This document shows, piece by piece, positions 35,681 to 43,611 of a stretch of DNA of 55,607 bases. The DNA is taken from assembly GCA_937900485.1 (NCBI GenBank), contig CALCEL010000074.1, positions 1 through 55,607 on the forward strand. The letters are read 5' to 3'. The stretch's first letter is position 1. Each line of letters opens with the position of its first letter. The DNA is from an uncultured Prevotellaceae bacterium. GTDB lineage: Bacteria; Bacteroidota; Bacteroidia; Bacteroidales; Bacteroidaceae. The notes beneath the pieces were generated by a model. The model worked only from the letters and a program-made list of their open reading frames with translations. It had not been told where the DNA came from and made no database searches. The position numbers and the translations under genes were made by a program.

Positions 35681-35712
35681 CAAATATAAGTTTTGTCCAC
35701 AGCGTTTGCAAA
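35681..35712 (-). promoter_or_regulatory. Promoter of candidate small RNA A
   Basis: On the minus strand: TTTG (35709-35712), 20 bp, TATATTTG (35681-35688). Confidence 0.65.
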
Positions 35713-36579
35713 TTTTTATACAAGAAAAATATATCATTTTACAGCGAAAAACATATCATTTGATTTCTTTTATCTATCAATTAGCCGCGAAAATTAAAGT
35801 TGAGGATTTATTTTGAAAATTCGCATGTCCGAATTTGTGACGTTGGTTGTGTGCGTACTATTTTTTTTAGGGAAAAAGTTTCGTGGTGCTCATGTGTGAT
35901 TTTTTTCTGTGTTGAGTAGATTTACTTAAATGCTGTCAGTTGTTTTTCCTGATTTTTTTACTTGTCTTATGGTTAATCTGCGTTTTGTCCGTTCTGTTAA
36001 AACTGTGTTTTTCTCTCTTCTAATCTTTTGTCCATAAAATATCTTATAAGTTTGTCGTAATCACGAGAGGTAATTGTCTTTTTACTTGTAATGTTTATGA
36101 TTATGCTGATGATGTTCCGGATGATTTTATATTTAATAATGTTTAGGTGATATCGTTCTTTAGAATTTTACTGTTCCCTTTGTCGTGCATATTGTGGAAT
36201 TGTAAGTGTGTTCGAGTCGTCCTAATTAAGAATTTGTTCGACCTGCGGAGCTTAATTGTCTCTATGGAGTATACGAAGTTCTGGTAATATGGTTATGATA
36301 ATCAGAGTTTGATGTGTTGATGTTTCACGTCATTAAAATCCTGCATCGATGTCTGAGTGATATGGTCTCTCCATCTTTTTTTGAGAATAGAGATAGGTGG
36401 AATAATGGACAATTCGGCGCATTACCAAATTTCTTATGTCTGTTTTGGGTAAATTTAGGTTAACTTGCTGATAATCTTAATACAAGGCTTTAGAATATCT
36501 TGTGTCTCTTTTTTGAAATTCTTAGGTTAGGATATAGTATACAAACAGGTTTGCATTTTTTTTAATCCTAACCTGAACC
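35713..36579. other. AT-rich non-coding stretch before mscL terminator
   Basis: About 870 bp with no gene. It holds an inverted partial copy of the dispersed repeat (36395-36578). The remainder is low in G+C and without clear structure. Confidence 0.55.
36395..36578 (-). repeat. Dispersed intergenic repeat, copy 4 (right part, inverted)
   Basis: On the minus strand it begins at the second motif TTCAGGTTAGGATT. It keeps CAAACCTG, TATCCTAACCTAAGAATTTC and AAAAAAGAGAC, and ends AATTGTCCATTATTCCACCT. The left ~130 bp are missing. The cut falls right beside the T tract of the mscL terminator. Confidence 0.85.
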
Positions 36580-36616
36580 AAAAAACATCGCCTTCGTGGA
36601 CGTACACGAAAGCGAT
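36580..36616 (-). terminator. Terminator of mscL
   Basis: On the minus strand: ATCGCTTTCGTG pairs with CACGAAGGCGAT (one mismatch) around TACGTC, then GTTTTTT. Confidence 0.8.
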
Positions 36617-36681
36617 ATCTTACTGTTTCGTCACGGCTTGCTGGTAGTCGCGCCATGACAGACTTGTGTGATCTGTTGTGC

Positions 36682-37143
36682 TTATTTGTTTTTCAGCAGG
36701 TCACGAATCTCCGTGAGCAGCTTTTCCTCAGCGCTTGGCTCTGGTGCTGCTGCAGCCTCTTCTGCCTTTTCTTCCTCTTTCTTCTTCGCCATAGCTGACA
36801 GTTTGGCGATGCCTTTGATCATGAAGAAAATAGCCAGTGCAACTATGAGGAAGTCTATGACGTTCTGGATAAACATGCCGTAGTTGAGCGTGACGGCCTC
36901 AGCTGCCGCTGTCACCTCGTTGCCTGCTTCGTCGAGAACTGCTGGTGTGGCTTCTTTTATGACCACCTTGAGGTCTTTGAAGTCGACGCCGCCAGTCAGT
37001 ACTCCGATAGGAGGCATGATGATGTCATTGACGAGTGATGTCACGATTTTTCCGAATGCGCCTCCGATGATAACACCGACAGCCATGTCTACCACATTAC
37101 CCTTGAGGGCGAATGCTTTGAAATCTTCAATAAACTTTCCCAT
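36682..37143 (-). CDS. mscL: Large-conductance mechanosensitive channel MscL
   Basis: The protein has 153 residues. The N-terminal amphipathic helix and first pore helix (FKAFALKGNVVDMAVGVIIG, then GAFGKIVTSLVNDIIMPPIG) are the MscL signature. A periplasmic loop follows (about 57-85), then the second membrane helix (FIQNVIDFLIVALAIFFMIK) and a cytoplasmic Ala/Glu-rich linker with terminal helix LTEIRDLLKN. The channel opens under membrane tension to release solutes during osmotic downshock. It stands alone on the minus strand with its own terminator. Confidence 0.96.
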   Translation of the reverse strand: MGKFIEDFKAFALKGNVVDMAVGVIIGGAFGKIVTSLVNDIIMPPIGVLTGGVDFKDLKVVIKEATPAVLDEAGNEVTAAAEAVTLNYGMFIQNVIDFLIVALAIFFMIKGIAKLSAMAKKKEEEKAEEAAAAPEPSAEEKLLTEIRDLLKNK

Positions 37144-37200
37144 AGATTATATTTAAATAGTTGTAAAAAATGTTATATCAAAAAAAATCCTTTCATTTAG

Positions 37201-37233
37201 TTTGCAAAGTTAAAAGAAAAATCCGTAACTTTG
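37201..37233 (+). promoter_or_regulatory. Promoter for small lipoprotein / GAPDH unit
   Basis: TTTG at 37201-37204, 21 bp, TAACTTTG at 37226-37233. It lies 21 bp before a small ATG frame and about 230 bp before GAPDH. A TAACTTTG on the opposite strand (37205-37212) may serve mscL. Confidence 0.6.
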
Positions 37234-37254
37234 TGCGCAAAAAGAAGAAAAAGC

Positions 37255-37347
37255 ATGAAATATGTGATAATAAGATACGTGTTGGTGGTGATGGCGTTGA
37301 TGGCTGTTGCGGCATGTTCTACGGCGCATTATTGCAATTGTGGATAA
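37255..37347 (+). CDS. Possible 30-residue lipoprotein
   Basis: A small frame right after a good promoter: an N-terminal MKYVIIRY, a hydrophobic core VLVVMALMAVAA and a lipobox LMAVAAC with Cys21. A ten-residue mature tail follows, STAHYCNCG after the lipidated Cys, then a stop. It has the design of a minimal lipoprotein (entericidin- or lysis-peptide-like in size) but matches no family I know. It could also be a leader peptide for GAPDH, whose start is 115 bp on. Expression is not proven. Confidence 0.45.
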   Translation: MKYVIIRYVLVVMALMAVAACSTAHYCNCG

Positions 37348-37461
37348 CGCTTTTCCGTCTTGTTTAGTGTTTTCGGCGGCCTCGTTTAAGCCGTCATGTT
37401 TTAGGAAATAGAATTTAGAGATCATAAACATATTTTTTAACAATCAAAATTTTATAATCCA

Positions 37462-38490
37462 ATGGCAACAAAAGTTGGTATTAACGGTTTCGGTCGTATT
37501 GGTCGTTTCGTTTTCCGCGCTTCTCAGAACCGCGATGATATTGAGGTGGTAGGTATCAATGACCTCTGCCCAGTAGATTACCTCGCTTATATGCTCAAGT
37601 ATGACACTATGCACGGTGCTTTCGATGGTACTATCGAGGCTGATGTTGAGAACTCACTCCTTATCGTTAACGGTAAGAAGATTCGTGTGACTGCAGAGCG
37701 TAACCCAGAGGATCTTAAGTGGGATGCAATCGGTGCTGAGTATGTTGTTGAGTCAACTGGTCTCTTCCTTACAGAGGAGAAGGCTCAGGCTCACATCAAG
37801 GCTGGTGCTAAGTATGTTGTTATGTCAGCTCCTTCTAAGGACGCTACTCCAATGTTCGTATGTGGTGTGAACTTCGATAAGTACGTTAAGGGTACTAAGT
37901 TCGTTTCTAACGCATCTTGTACTACTAACTGTCTTGCTCCAATCGCTAAGGTTCTTAACGATAATTGGGGAATCACAGACGGTCTTATGACAACTGTTCA
38001 CTCTACAACTGCAACTCAGAAGACTGTAGACGGTCCATCTTTGAAGGACTGGCGCGGTGGTCGTGCAGCTGCTGGTAACATCATCCCTTCTTCTACAGGT
38101 GCTGCTAAGGCTGTAGGTAAGGTTATCCCAGAGCTCAACGGTAAGCTCACTGGTATGTCAATGCGTGTTCCTACTCTTGACGTATCTGTTGTTGACCTTA
38201 CAGTTAACCTCGCTAAGCCAGCTAAGTACGACGAGATCAACGCTGCTATGAAGAAGGCTTCTGAGACTCCAATCGAGCAGGGTGGTCTTAAGGGTGTTCT
38301 CGGTTACACTGAGGATGCTGTCGTTTCTTCTGACTTCCTCGGTTGCACACTCACTTCTATCTATGATGCAAAGGCTGGTATCGCCCTCACTGACACATTC
38401 GTTAAGGTTGTGTCTTGGTACGATAACGAGATCGGTTACTCTAACAAGGTTCTCGAGCTTATCGCACACATGAAGAAGATCAACGGCTAA
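37462..38490 (+). CDS. gapA: Glyceraldehyde-3-phosphate dehydrogenase, type I
   Basis: The protein has 342 residues. NAD-binding GINGFGRIGRFVFRAS is at the N-terminus. The catalytic cysteine C153 lies in SNASCTTNCLAP, followed by HSTTATQKTVDGPS, and WYDNEIGYSNKVLEL is near the C-terminus. It oxidises glyceraldehyde 3-phosphate in glycolysis and works in reverse in gluconeogenesis. Codon choice is strikingly uniform (GGT, GCT, AAG, GTT), unlike its neighbours but like the aldolase gene at 53158, which marks high expression. It has its own terminator at 38516. Confidence 0.98.
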   Translation: MATKVGINGFGRIGRFVFRASQNRDDIEVVGINDLCPVDYLAYMLKYDTMHGAFDGTIEADVENSLLIVNGKKIRVTAERNPEDLKWDAIGAEYVVESTGLFLTEEKAQAHIKAGAKYVVMSAPSKDATPMFVCGVNFDKYVKGTKFVSNASCTTNCLAPIAKVLNDNWGITDGLMTTVHSTTATQKTVDGPSLKDWRGGRAAAGNIIPSSTGAAKAVGKVIPELNGKLTGMSMRVPTLDVSVVDLTVNLAKPAKYDEINAAMKKASETPIEQGGLKGVLGYTEDAVVSSDFLGCTLTSIYDAKAGIALTDTFVKVVSWYDNEIGYSNKVLELIAHMKKING

Positions 38491-38515
38491 TTCTTTCTAA
38501 AAAAGAATATAACCA

Positions 38516-38548
38516 GGGGCATTTCCGTAAGGAGATGCCCTTTTTTTT
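38516..38548 (+). terminator. Terminator of GAPDH gene
   Basis: GGGCATTTCC pairs with GGAGATGCCC around GTAA, followed by eight T. Confidence 0.9.
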
Positions 38549-38728
38549 CTTCTTGACTCATAATGTGACAGATGTGTTGTTATACTGGATTTTTTTTCGT
38601 ACCTTCGCGTTCAGTTTGGTTTTGGGGACTATGTTTAGTGAGGTGAGAGAAGTGAGGGCGCTTTTGGTTATCCGGTCAAGCTGTGTGTAAAGAATGTAAA
38701 GTTAAAGGTATAAAGACTGTAATAATCG

Positions 38729-40345
38729 ATGATTACAATTTCTGATCTTGCCATACAATTTGGTAAGCGTGTCCTTTACAAGGATGTAAATTTGAAGTTC
38801 ACAAATGGCAACATCTATGGTGTGATAGGTGCCAACGGTGCGGGAAAGTCAACTCTGCTGAAAGCTATCAGCGGTGAGCTTGAGCCTACTAAGGGAACAA
38901 TAACACTTGGCCCAGGAGAGCGTCTCAGCGTTCTCTCTCAGGACCACAACAAATATGATGGATTCACGGTGTTGGACACTGTGCTTATGGGTCATTCTGT
39001 TCTTTGGGATATAATGCAGGAGAAAAATGCGCTGTATGCCAAAGAGGACTTCTCTGACGAGGATGGCGTGCGCGCCGCTGAGCTTGAGGAGAAATTCGCT
39101 GAGCTTGATGGATGGAATGCGGAGAGTGACGCTGCTCAGCTTCTTTCTGGACTGGGCATCAAGGAGGCTCTCCACGGAAAGCTCATGAGTGAGCTGACGG
39201 GTAAGGAGAAGGTGCGTGTCATGCTTGCGCAGGCACTCTATGGTAACCCTGACAACTTGCTTCTAGATGAGCCGACCAACGACCTCGACCTTGATACTGT
39301 CGAGTGGCTTGAGGACTTCCTCGCCAACTTCGAGCATACAGTGCTTGTAGTGTCTCACGACCGTCACTTCCTTGACGCCGTGTCAACACACACAGTGGAT
39401 ATCGATTTCAACAAGGTGAATCTTTTTGCCGGAAACTATTCTTTCTGGTATGAGTCTTCACAGTTGGCGTTGAGACAGGCGCAGAACCAGAAGGCTAAGG
39501 CGGACGAGAAGAAGAAAGAGCTCGAGGAGTTTATCCGTCGTTTCTCCGCAAACGCAGCCAAGTCAAAGCAGACCACTTCCCGTAAGAAGATGTTGGAGAA
39601 GCTTAACGTGGACGAGATTCAGCCTTCAACTCGTAAATATCCTGGCATCATCTTCCAGATGGACCGTGAGCCGGGCAATCAGATCTTGGAAGTCGAGAAC
39701 CTGAGTGCTGTGGAGGAAGACGGAACCGTTCTCTTCAAGAATCTGTCGTTCACAGTCGAGAAAGGCGAGAAGGTGGTATTCCTGAGTCATAACCCTCGCG
39801 CTATGACAGCCTTGTTTGAGATCATCAACGGTAACCGTGAGGCGCAGAGCGGAACATATAAGTGGGGAGTGACAATCACCACGGCTTATCTGCCTCTCGA
39901 CAACACTTCATTCTTCCAGTCCGACAAGAACCTTGTCGAGTGGCTCGGACAATTCGGTGAGGGCAACGATGTGTTCTTCAAGGGTTACCTCGGACGTATG
40001 CTCTTCTCAGGTGAGGAGGTCCTGAAGAAGGTAAACGTGCTTTCCGGAGGAGAAAAGATGCGTTGTATGATTGCGCGTATGCAGTTGAAGAACGCTAACT
40101 GTCTCATCTTGGACACACCAACTAACCACCTCGACCTTGAGAGTATCCAAGCGTTCAACAACAACCTGAAGCAGTTCAAGGGTAACGTGCTCTTCGCCAG
40201 CCATGACCACGAGTTTATCCAGACCGTGGCTAACCGTATCATTGAGCTTACTCCAAAGGGCAGCATAGACAAGCTGATGGAGTATGACGAATATGTGCAC
40301 TCAGACTCTATAAAGGAACTTCGCGCTCAGATGTACGATATGTGA
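38729..40345 (+). CDS. ABC-F family ATP-binding protein (YbiT-like) with one degenerate ATP site
   Basis: The protein has 538 residues, two ATP-binding cassettes and no membrane helices. It is probably a ribosome-associated ABC-F factor. Cassette 1 has Walker A GANGAGKST and Walker B LLLDEPTNDLD, but its signature reads SELTGKEKVR instead of LSGGQ. Cassette 2 has a good signature LSGGEKMRC, but its Walker A is replaced by SHNPRAMTA, and the Walker B glutamate is Thr in LILDTPTNHLD. So only the composite site formed by Walker A of cassette 1 and the signature of cassette 2 looks active. A charged linker (QAKADEKKKELEEFIRR region) joins them. It is monocistronic with a strong terminator. Confidence 0.9.
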   Translation: MITISDLAIQFGKRVLYKDVNLKFTNGNIYGVIGANGAGKSTLLKAISGELEPTKGTITLGPGERLSVLSQDHNKYDGFTVLDTVLMGHSVLWDIMQEKNALYAKEDFSDEDGVRAAELEEKFAELDGWNAESDAAQLLSGLGIKEALHGKLMSELTGKEKVRVMLAQALYGNPDNLLLDEPTNDLDLDTVEWLEDFLANFEHTVLVVSHDRHFLDAVSTHTVDIDFNKVNLFAGNYSFWYESSQLALRQAQNQKAKADEKKKELEEFIRRFSANAAKSKQTTSRKKMLEKLNVDEIQPSTRKYPGIIFQMDREPGNQILEVENLSAVEEDGTVLFKNLSFTVEKGEKVVFLSHNPRAMTALFEIINGNREAQSGTYKWGVTITTAYLPLDNTSFFQSDKNLVEWLGQFGEGNDVFFKGYLGRMLFSGEEVLKKVNVLSGGEKMRCMIARMQLKNANCLILDTPTNHLDLESIQAFNNNLKQFKGNVLFASHDHEFIQTVANRIIELTPKGSIDKLMEYDEYVHSDSIKELRAQMYDM

Positions 40346-40363
40346 TTGACATAAATAACATGA

Positions 40364-40404
40364 TAAAGCCCTGGGAGAGCGATTTCCCAGGGCTTATTTT
40401 TTTT
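40364..40404 (+). terminator. Terminator of the ABC-F gene
   Basis: AAGCCCTGGGA pairs with TCCCAGGGCTT around GAGCGATT, followed by A and eight T. Confidence 0.9.
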
Positions 40405-40441
40405 GTGCGTGCTAAAGACTTAAGGTGCTCGCAGCCTTCAC

Positions 40442-40921
40442 TCAAAGAAATGATGAGTCGAAAGATACGGGCAGCAGGTCTTTGACAGACCTTATTATAT
40501 ATATGCCGTCCGTGCCGTACAGTATGATTTTCATGTCCACTCCTCCGCGGTCCTCTGTCTCCGACATTACCTGTCTGCACGCTCCGCATGGCGCTATCGG
40601 TCGTTTTGTGAATTGTCCCGACGTGTCACGAGCGGCAATGCACAGACATTTGACTTTCGCTTCTGGGTATCTGGCGTTAGCGTAAAACAAAGTTGTTCGT
40701 TCAGCGCAAAGTCCTGAAGGGTAGGCGGAGTTCTCCTGGTTGTTGCCGGTCACCGTTACCCCGTTGTCAAGGGCGGCGGCTGCGCCTACCCGGAAGTTAG
40801 AGTATGGAGCGTAACTCCTGTACGTGGCCTCTTTAGCTTGTTCAACAAGTTGTTTCTCTTCTTCTGTCAGTTCATCCTCGTTTTTCTTGATTACTGTGAT
40901 ATGTAAGTCTAATTCCTCCAT
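40442..40921 (-). CDS. cdd: Cytidine deaminase
   Basis: The protein has 159 residues, a homotetramer-type cytidine deaminase. The zinc ligands and catalytic Glu are C72 and E74 (GLCAERTTLF) with C112 and C115 (APCGACRQV). YAPYSNFRVGAA and QENSAYPSG line the substrate site. It deaminates cytidine and deoxycytidine in pyrimidine salvage. The start was set at MEELDLHITV, since the nine upstream codons overlap a TACATTTG promoter element at 40950-40957. It is convergent with the ABC-F gene. Confidence 0.93.
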   Translation of the reverse strand: MEELDLHITVIKKNEDELTEEEKQLVEQAKEATYRSYAPYSNFRVGAAAALDNGVTVTGNNQENSAYPSGLCAERTTLFYANARYPEAKVKCLCIAARDTSGQFTKRPIAPCGACRQVMSETEDRGGVDMKIILYGTDGIYIIRSVKDLLPVSFDSSFL

Positions 40922-41069
40922 AGATTCAATGTGATTGACGTTAAACAATCAAATGTATGACATTATTTTCAAAGAACGAATAAAATTTAGAATTAAATTT
41001 CATATATTCGCGCTAATTATTTCTAATTGATTATCATCCATAGCACTTAGTGCGTTTTTTTGAAGCAAT

Positions 41070-42056
41070 ATGAGTATAGCAAAACAGATCTTTGTATTTG
41101 CGCTTTCGGCTGTGTGTCTGATGTCGAATGCGCAAAACAGGAATGCAAACTATGTGAAATATATTGAGCAGTACAAGCAGATTGCCATCGATCAGATGAA
41201 CAAGTATGGCATCCCCGCGAGTATCACACTTGCCCAGGCTATCTTGGAGAGTGGCGCTGGTCAGGCGGATTTGGCCAAGAGGTCAAACAACCATTTCGGA
41301 ATAAAGTGCGGCTCATCGTGGTCCGGACCAAGTGTGCGACATGATGATGATAAGAAAGGGGAGTGTTTCCGCAAGTACGATTACGTCAGTCAGAGCTATG
41401 AGGACCATTCGCTTTTCCTCAAGCGAGACCGGTACGCTCGTCTCTTCACTCTCGAGCCGGATGACTATCGAGGATGGGCCAAGGGACTCAAGGCTTGTGG
41501 ATATGCCACACTGCCAACATACGCCGACAGACTCATTAAACTCATTGATGACTATGACCTCCATCAGTATGACTATGCCACGACACAGCTTGACTTGGCT
41601 GACGCTGCGGATGATGACGGCTCGTATGAGTATGAGGAGAAAGGTAAGGTGGTCGAGCGTGCGCAGTACACTCAGGGAAAGACCACGAGATATACACGAA
41701 ACAGAAACCAGCATGTCGTCTATTCTGTTAACAAACTGAAATGCGTCATCGTCAGAAAGGGTGACACGTGGTACTCAATATCCAAGGAGAAGGGCATCGA
41801 ACTCGATCGTCTCTTACGTTATAACGAGGCTGGACGTAATACGGTGCTGACGCCGGGAATGAATGTTTTCTTGCAGAAGAAACGTTCCAAGGCGGACAAA
41901 AATTATAAGGGATATTGGCATAAGGTACAGTTCGGTGAGACGATGTATACGATATCACAGAGATATGGTGTGAGGATGAAGACGCTTTACAGGATAAACT
42001 TCAAGAAAAGAAGCTTCGTCCCTCAACGTGGCGAAATCATTCTTATTAGAAAATAA
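41070..42056 (+). CDS. GH73-type glucosaminidase with two LysM domains
   Basis: The protein has 328 residues, with signal peptide at 1-22 (ending SNAQ). The glucosaminidase domain (about 28-165) has the FlgJ-like motif SITLAQAILESGAGQ with probable catalytic E60, then KRSNNHFGIKC and CGYATLPTYADRLIKLI. After a charged linker, two LysM modules follow (about 220-270 and 278-328: CVIVRKGDTWYSIS and HKVQFGETMYTISQRYGV). It cleaves N-acetylglucosamine links in peptidoglycan in the periplasm, for remodelling or cell separation. It stands alone, with a terminator just past the stop. Confidence 0.93.
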   Translation: MSIAKQIFVFALSAVCLMSNAQNRNANYVKYIEQYKQIAIDQMNKYGIPASITLAQAILESGAGQADLAKRSNNHFGIKCGSSWSGPSVRHDDDKKGECFRKYDYVSQSYEDHSLFLKRDRYARLFTLEPDDYRGWAKGLKACGYATLPTYADRLIKLIDDYDLHQYDYATTQLDLADAADDDGSYEYEEKGKVVERAQYTQGKTTRYTRNRNQHVVYSVNKLKCVIVRKGDTWYSISKEKGIELDRLLRYNEAGRNTVLTPGMNVFLQKKRSKADKNYKGYWHKVQFGETMYTISQRYGVRMKTLYRINFKKRSFVPQRGEIILIRK

Positions 42057-42071
42057 TTACTCATAGAAAGG

Positions 42072-42106
42072 AAAAGTCCCGTCTTCTTCTGAGACGGGAC
42101 TTTTTT
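42072..42106 (+). terminator. Terminator of the glucosaminidase gene
   Basis: AAAGTCCCGTC pairs with GACGGGACTTT around TTCTTCTGA, with six T. Confidence 0.9.
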
Positions 42107-42872
42107 GTTTCCTGTTGTCACGGACGATGTGACCTCACAAAAACACCTCCCCGGATTCCCATTCCATTTCGCACATTTTTCATTGTCCGAAACTCCTCTT
42201 TTTCCGTTGACACGGGGCAACGATAAAATGACTTCTGTAATTTTCCCGTGTCTTATTCGGCGTCTGAAAAACTTAGGTTAGGACGTTGAAAAGTTCAGGT
42301 TAGGATTTTTGAAACTGCAGACCTGCATATAGACTACAGCCTAACCTGAGAATTTCAAAAATGATATCTAAGATTTTTAAATGCCTTGTATTAAGATTGT
42401 CAATAAGTTAACCTGCTTTTGCAAAAAAATAGGCATAGGAAATTTGGTTTTACGGCAAATTGTCCATTATTCCCCCAGTGAAATCTCTGTTATATCTGTT
42501 TCGTGTGGGAGTTATTGGCGTGAGTGCTAATGTGTTACACTGTCCTCACTTTATTATTGTGTTTGTCGTCTTTATAAGTACGGGAAATGAGCTTTTCTAA
42601 AGAGTCAGGCACACAGAGCGGGATGTCGATTGACGTAAAATCTCCATTAGTGTACATCTCATGATACCTTTATGAAATAGTGTGACAAAACACTAGTTTT
42701 TTGATTTTTTCTCCATCGTTATATACGTGAAACAATTGAGAAATAAAGATAATTATAAAAAATTTGTTGGTTGTGAATATGATTTTTGTGACAAAAGTTA
42801 TATATTTGTAATATGCTAATCAGGAAAGACATTATTTACTAATTTCTAATAACTATTAAAAATTTTCAGGTC
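42107..42872. other. Non-coding stretch before the aquaporin gene
   Basis: It contains the third full dispersed repeat (42163-42476), then about 320 bp of AT-rich sequence with a TATATTTG element at 42801-42808 that probably drives the aquaporin gene. Confidence 0.6.
42163..42476 (+). repeat. Dispersed intergenic repeat, copy 3 (full)
   Basis: Same block order as copies 1 and 2, about 314 bp. AGGTTAGG occurs twice (in CTTAGGTTAGGAC and TTCAGGTTAGGAT), with CCTAACCTGAGAATTTC and the inner CAGGT...ACCTG pair. The right end carries CATAGGAAATTTGGTTTTAC and AATTGTCCATTATTCC. Confidence 0.9.
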
Positions 42873-43541
42873 ATGAAAAAGTATTTAGCGGAAATGATTG
42901 GAACGATGGTACTCGTTCTTCTTGGATGCGGCACAGCCGTTAGTCTTAACTGTGGTAGTGATACAGCAAGTGTTGTGGGTACGTCAATGGCGTTCGGACT
43001 TGCCGTTGTCGCTATGGCTTACACCATAGGTGGAGTCAGCGGTTGTCATATTAATCCTGCGATAACACTTGGTTGTCTTCTCACTAAGCGTATCGATGCT
43101 AAGGATGCAGCCATGTACATGCTGTTCCAGGTTATCGGTGCTTTCATCGGCTCTGCTATTCTGTATGCCTTGACTTCCACAGACCAGGCGTTGGCTGGTG
43201 GTACTCTCACTGGCGCTAATGCGTGTGGAGCTGGAGTAACAGCAGGTCTCATCGCTGAGATTGTCCTCACTGCAATTTTCGTTCTCGTTGTTCTTGGTAC
43301 AACAGACTCTAAGGTCGGTGCTGGTAATTTCGCTGGATTGGCAATCGGTTTGTCACTCATCCTCATCCACTTTGTAGGTATTCACTATACTGGAACATCT
43401 GTTAACCCAGCCCGTTCAATCGCTCCTGCAGTGTTTGAGGGAGGTCAGGCTCTCACTGACTTGTGGGTGTTCATAGTCGGTCCTTTCGTGGGTGCTGCTA
43501 TTGCTGCGTGCATCTGGAAGGTGATAGGCTCAGAGGATTGA
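42873..43541 (+). CDS. Aquaporin (MIP family)
   Basis: The protein has 222 residues and six membrane helices. The two pore motifs are HINPAITLG (about residues 60-68) and SVNPARSIAPA (about 174-184). The small length and the motif contexts (MIGTMVLVLLGCGTAVSLN; FVGIHYTGTSVNPARS) fit AqpZ-like water channels more than the longer glycerol facilitators. An inner-membrane water pore; monocistronic, with a TATATTTG element upstream and a terminator downstream. Substrate range is inferred from the subfamily. Confidence 0.92.
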   Translation: MKKYLAEMIGTMVLVLLGCGTAVSLNCGSDTASVVGTSMAFGLAVVAMAYTIGGVSGCHINPAITLGCLLTKRIDAKDAAMYMLFQVIGAFIGSAILYALTSTDQALAGGTLTGANACGAGVTAGLIAEIVLTAIFVLVVLGTTDSKVGAGNFAGLAIGLSLILIHFVGIHYTGTSVNPARSIAPAVFEGGQALTDLWVFIVGPFVGAAIAACIWKVIGSED

Positions 43542-43563
43542 TGTCCGTCGAATATATAAAGAG

Positions 43564-43604
43564 AAGAAACGAGTCGGGTATGCCCCGGCTCGTTTCTTGT
43601 TTTT
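43564..43604 (+). terminator. Terminator between aquaporin and GH105 genes
   Basis: GAAACGAG-T-CGGG pairs with CCCG-G-CTCGTTTC around TATGC, with T runs after it on the plus strand. It may serve both convergent genes. Confidence 0.75.
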
Positions 43605-43611
43605 ATTCATC

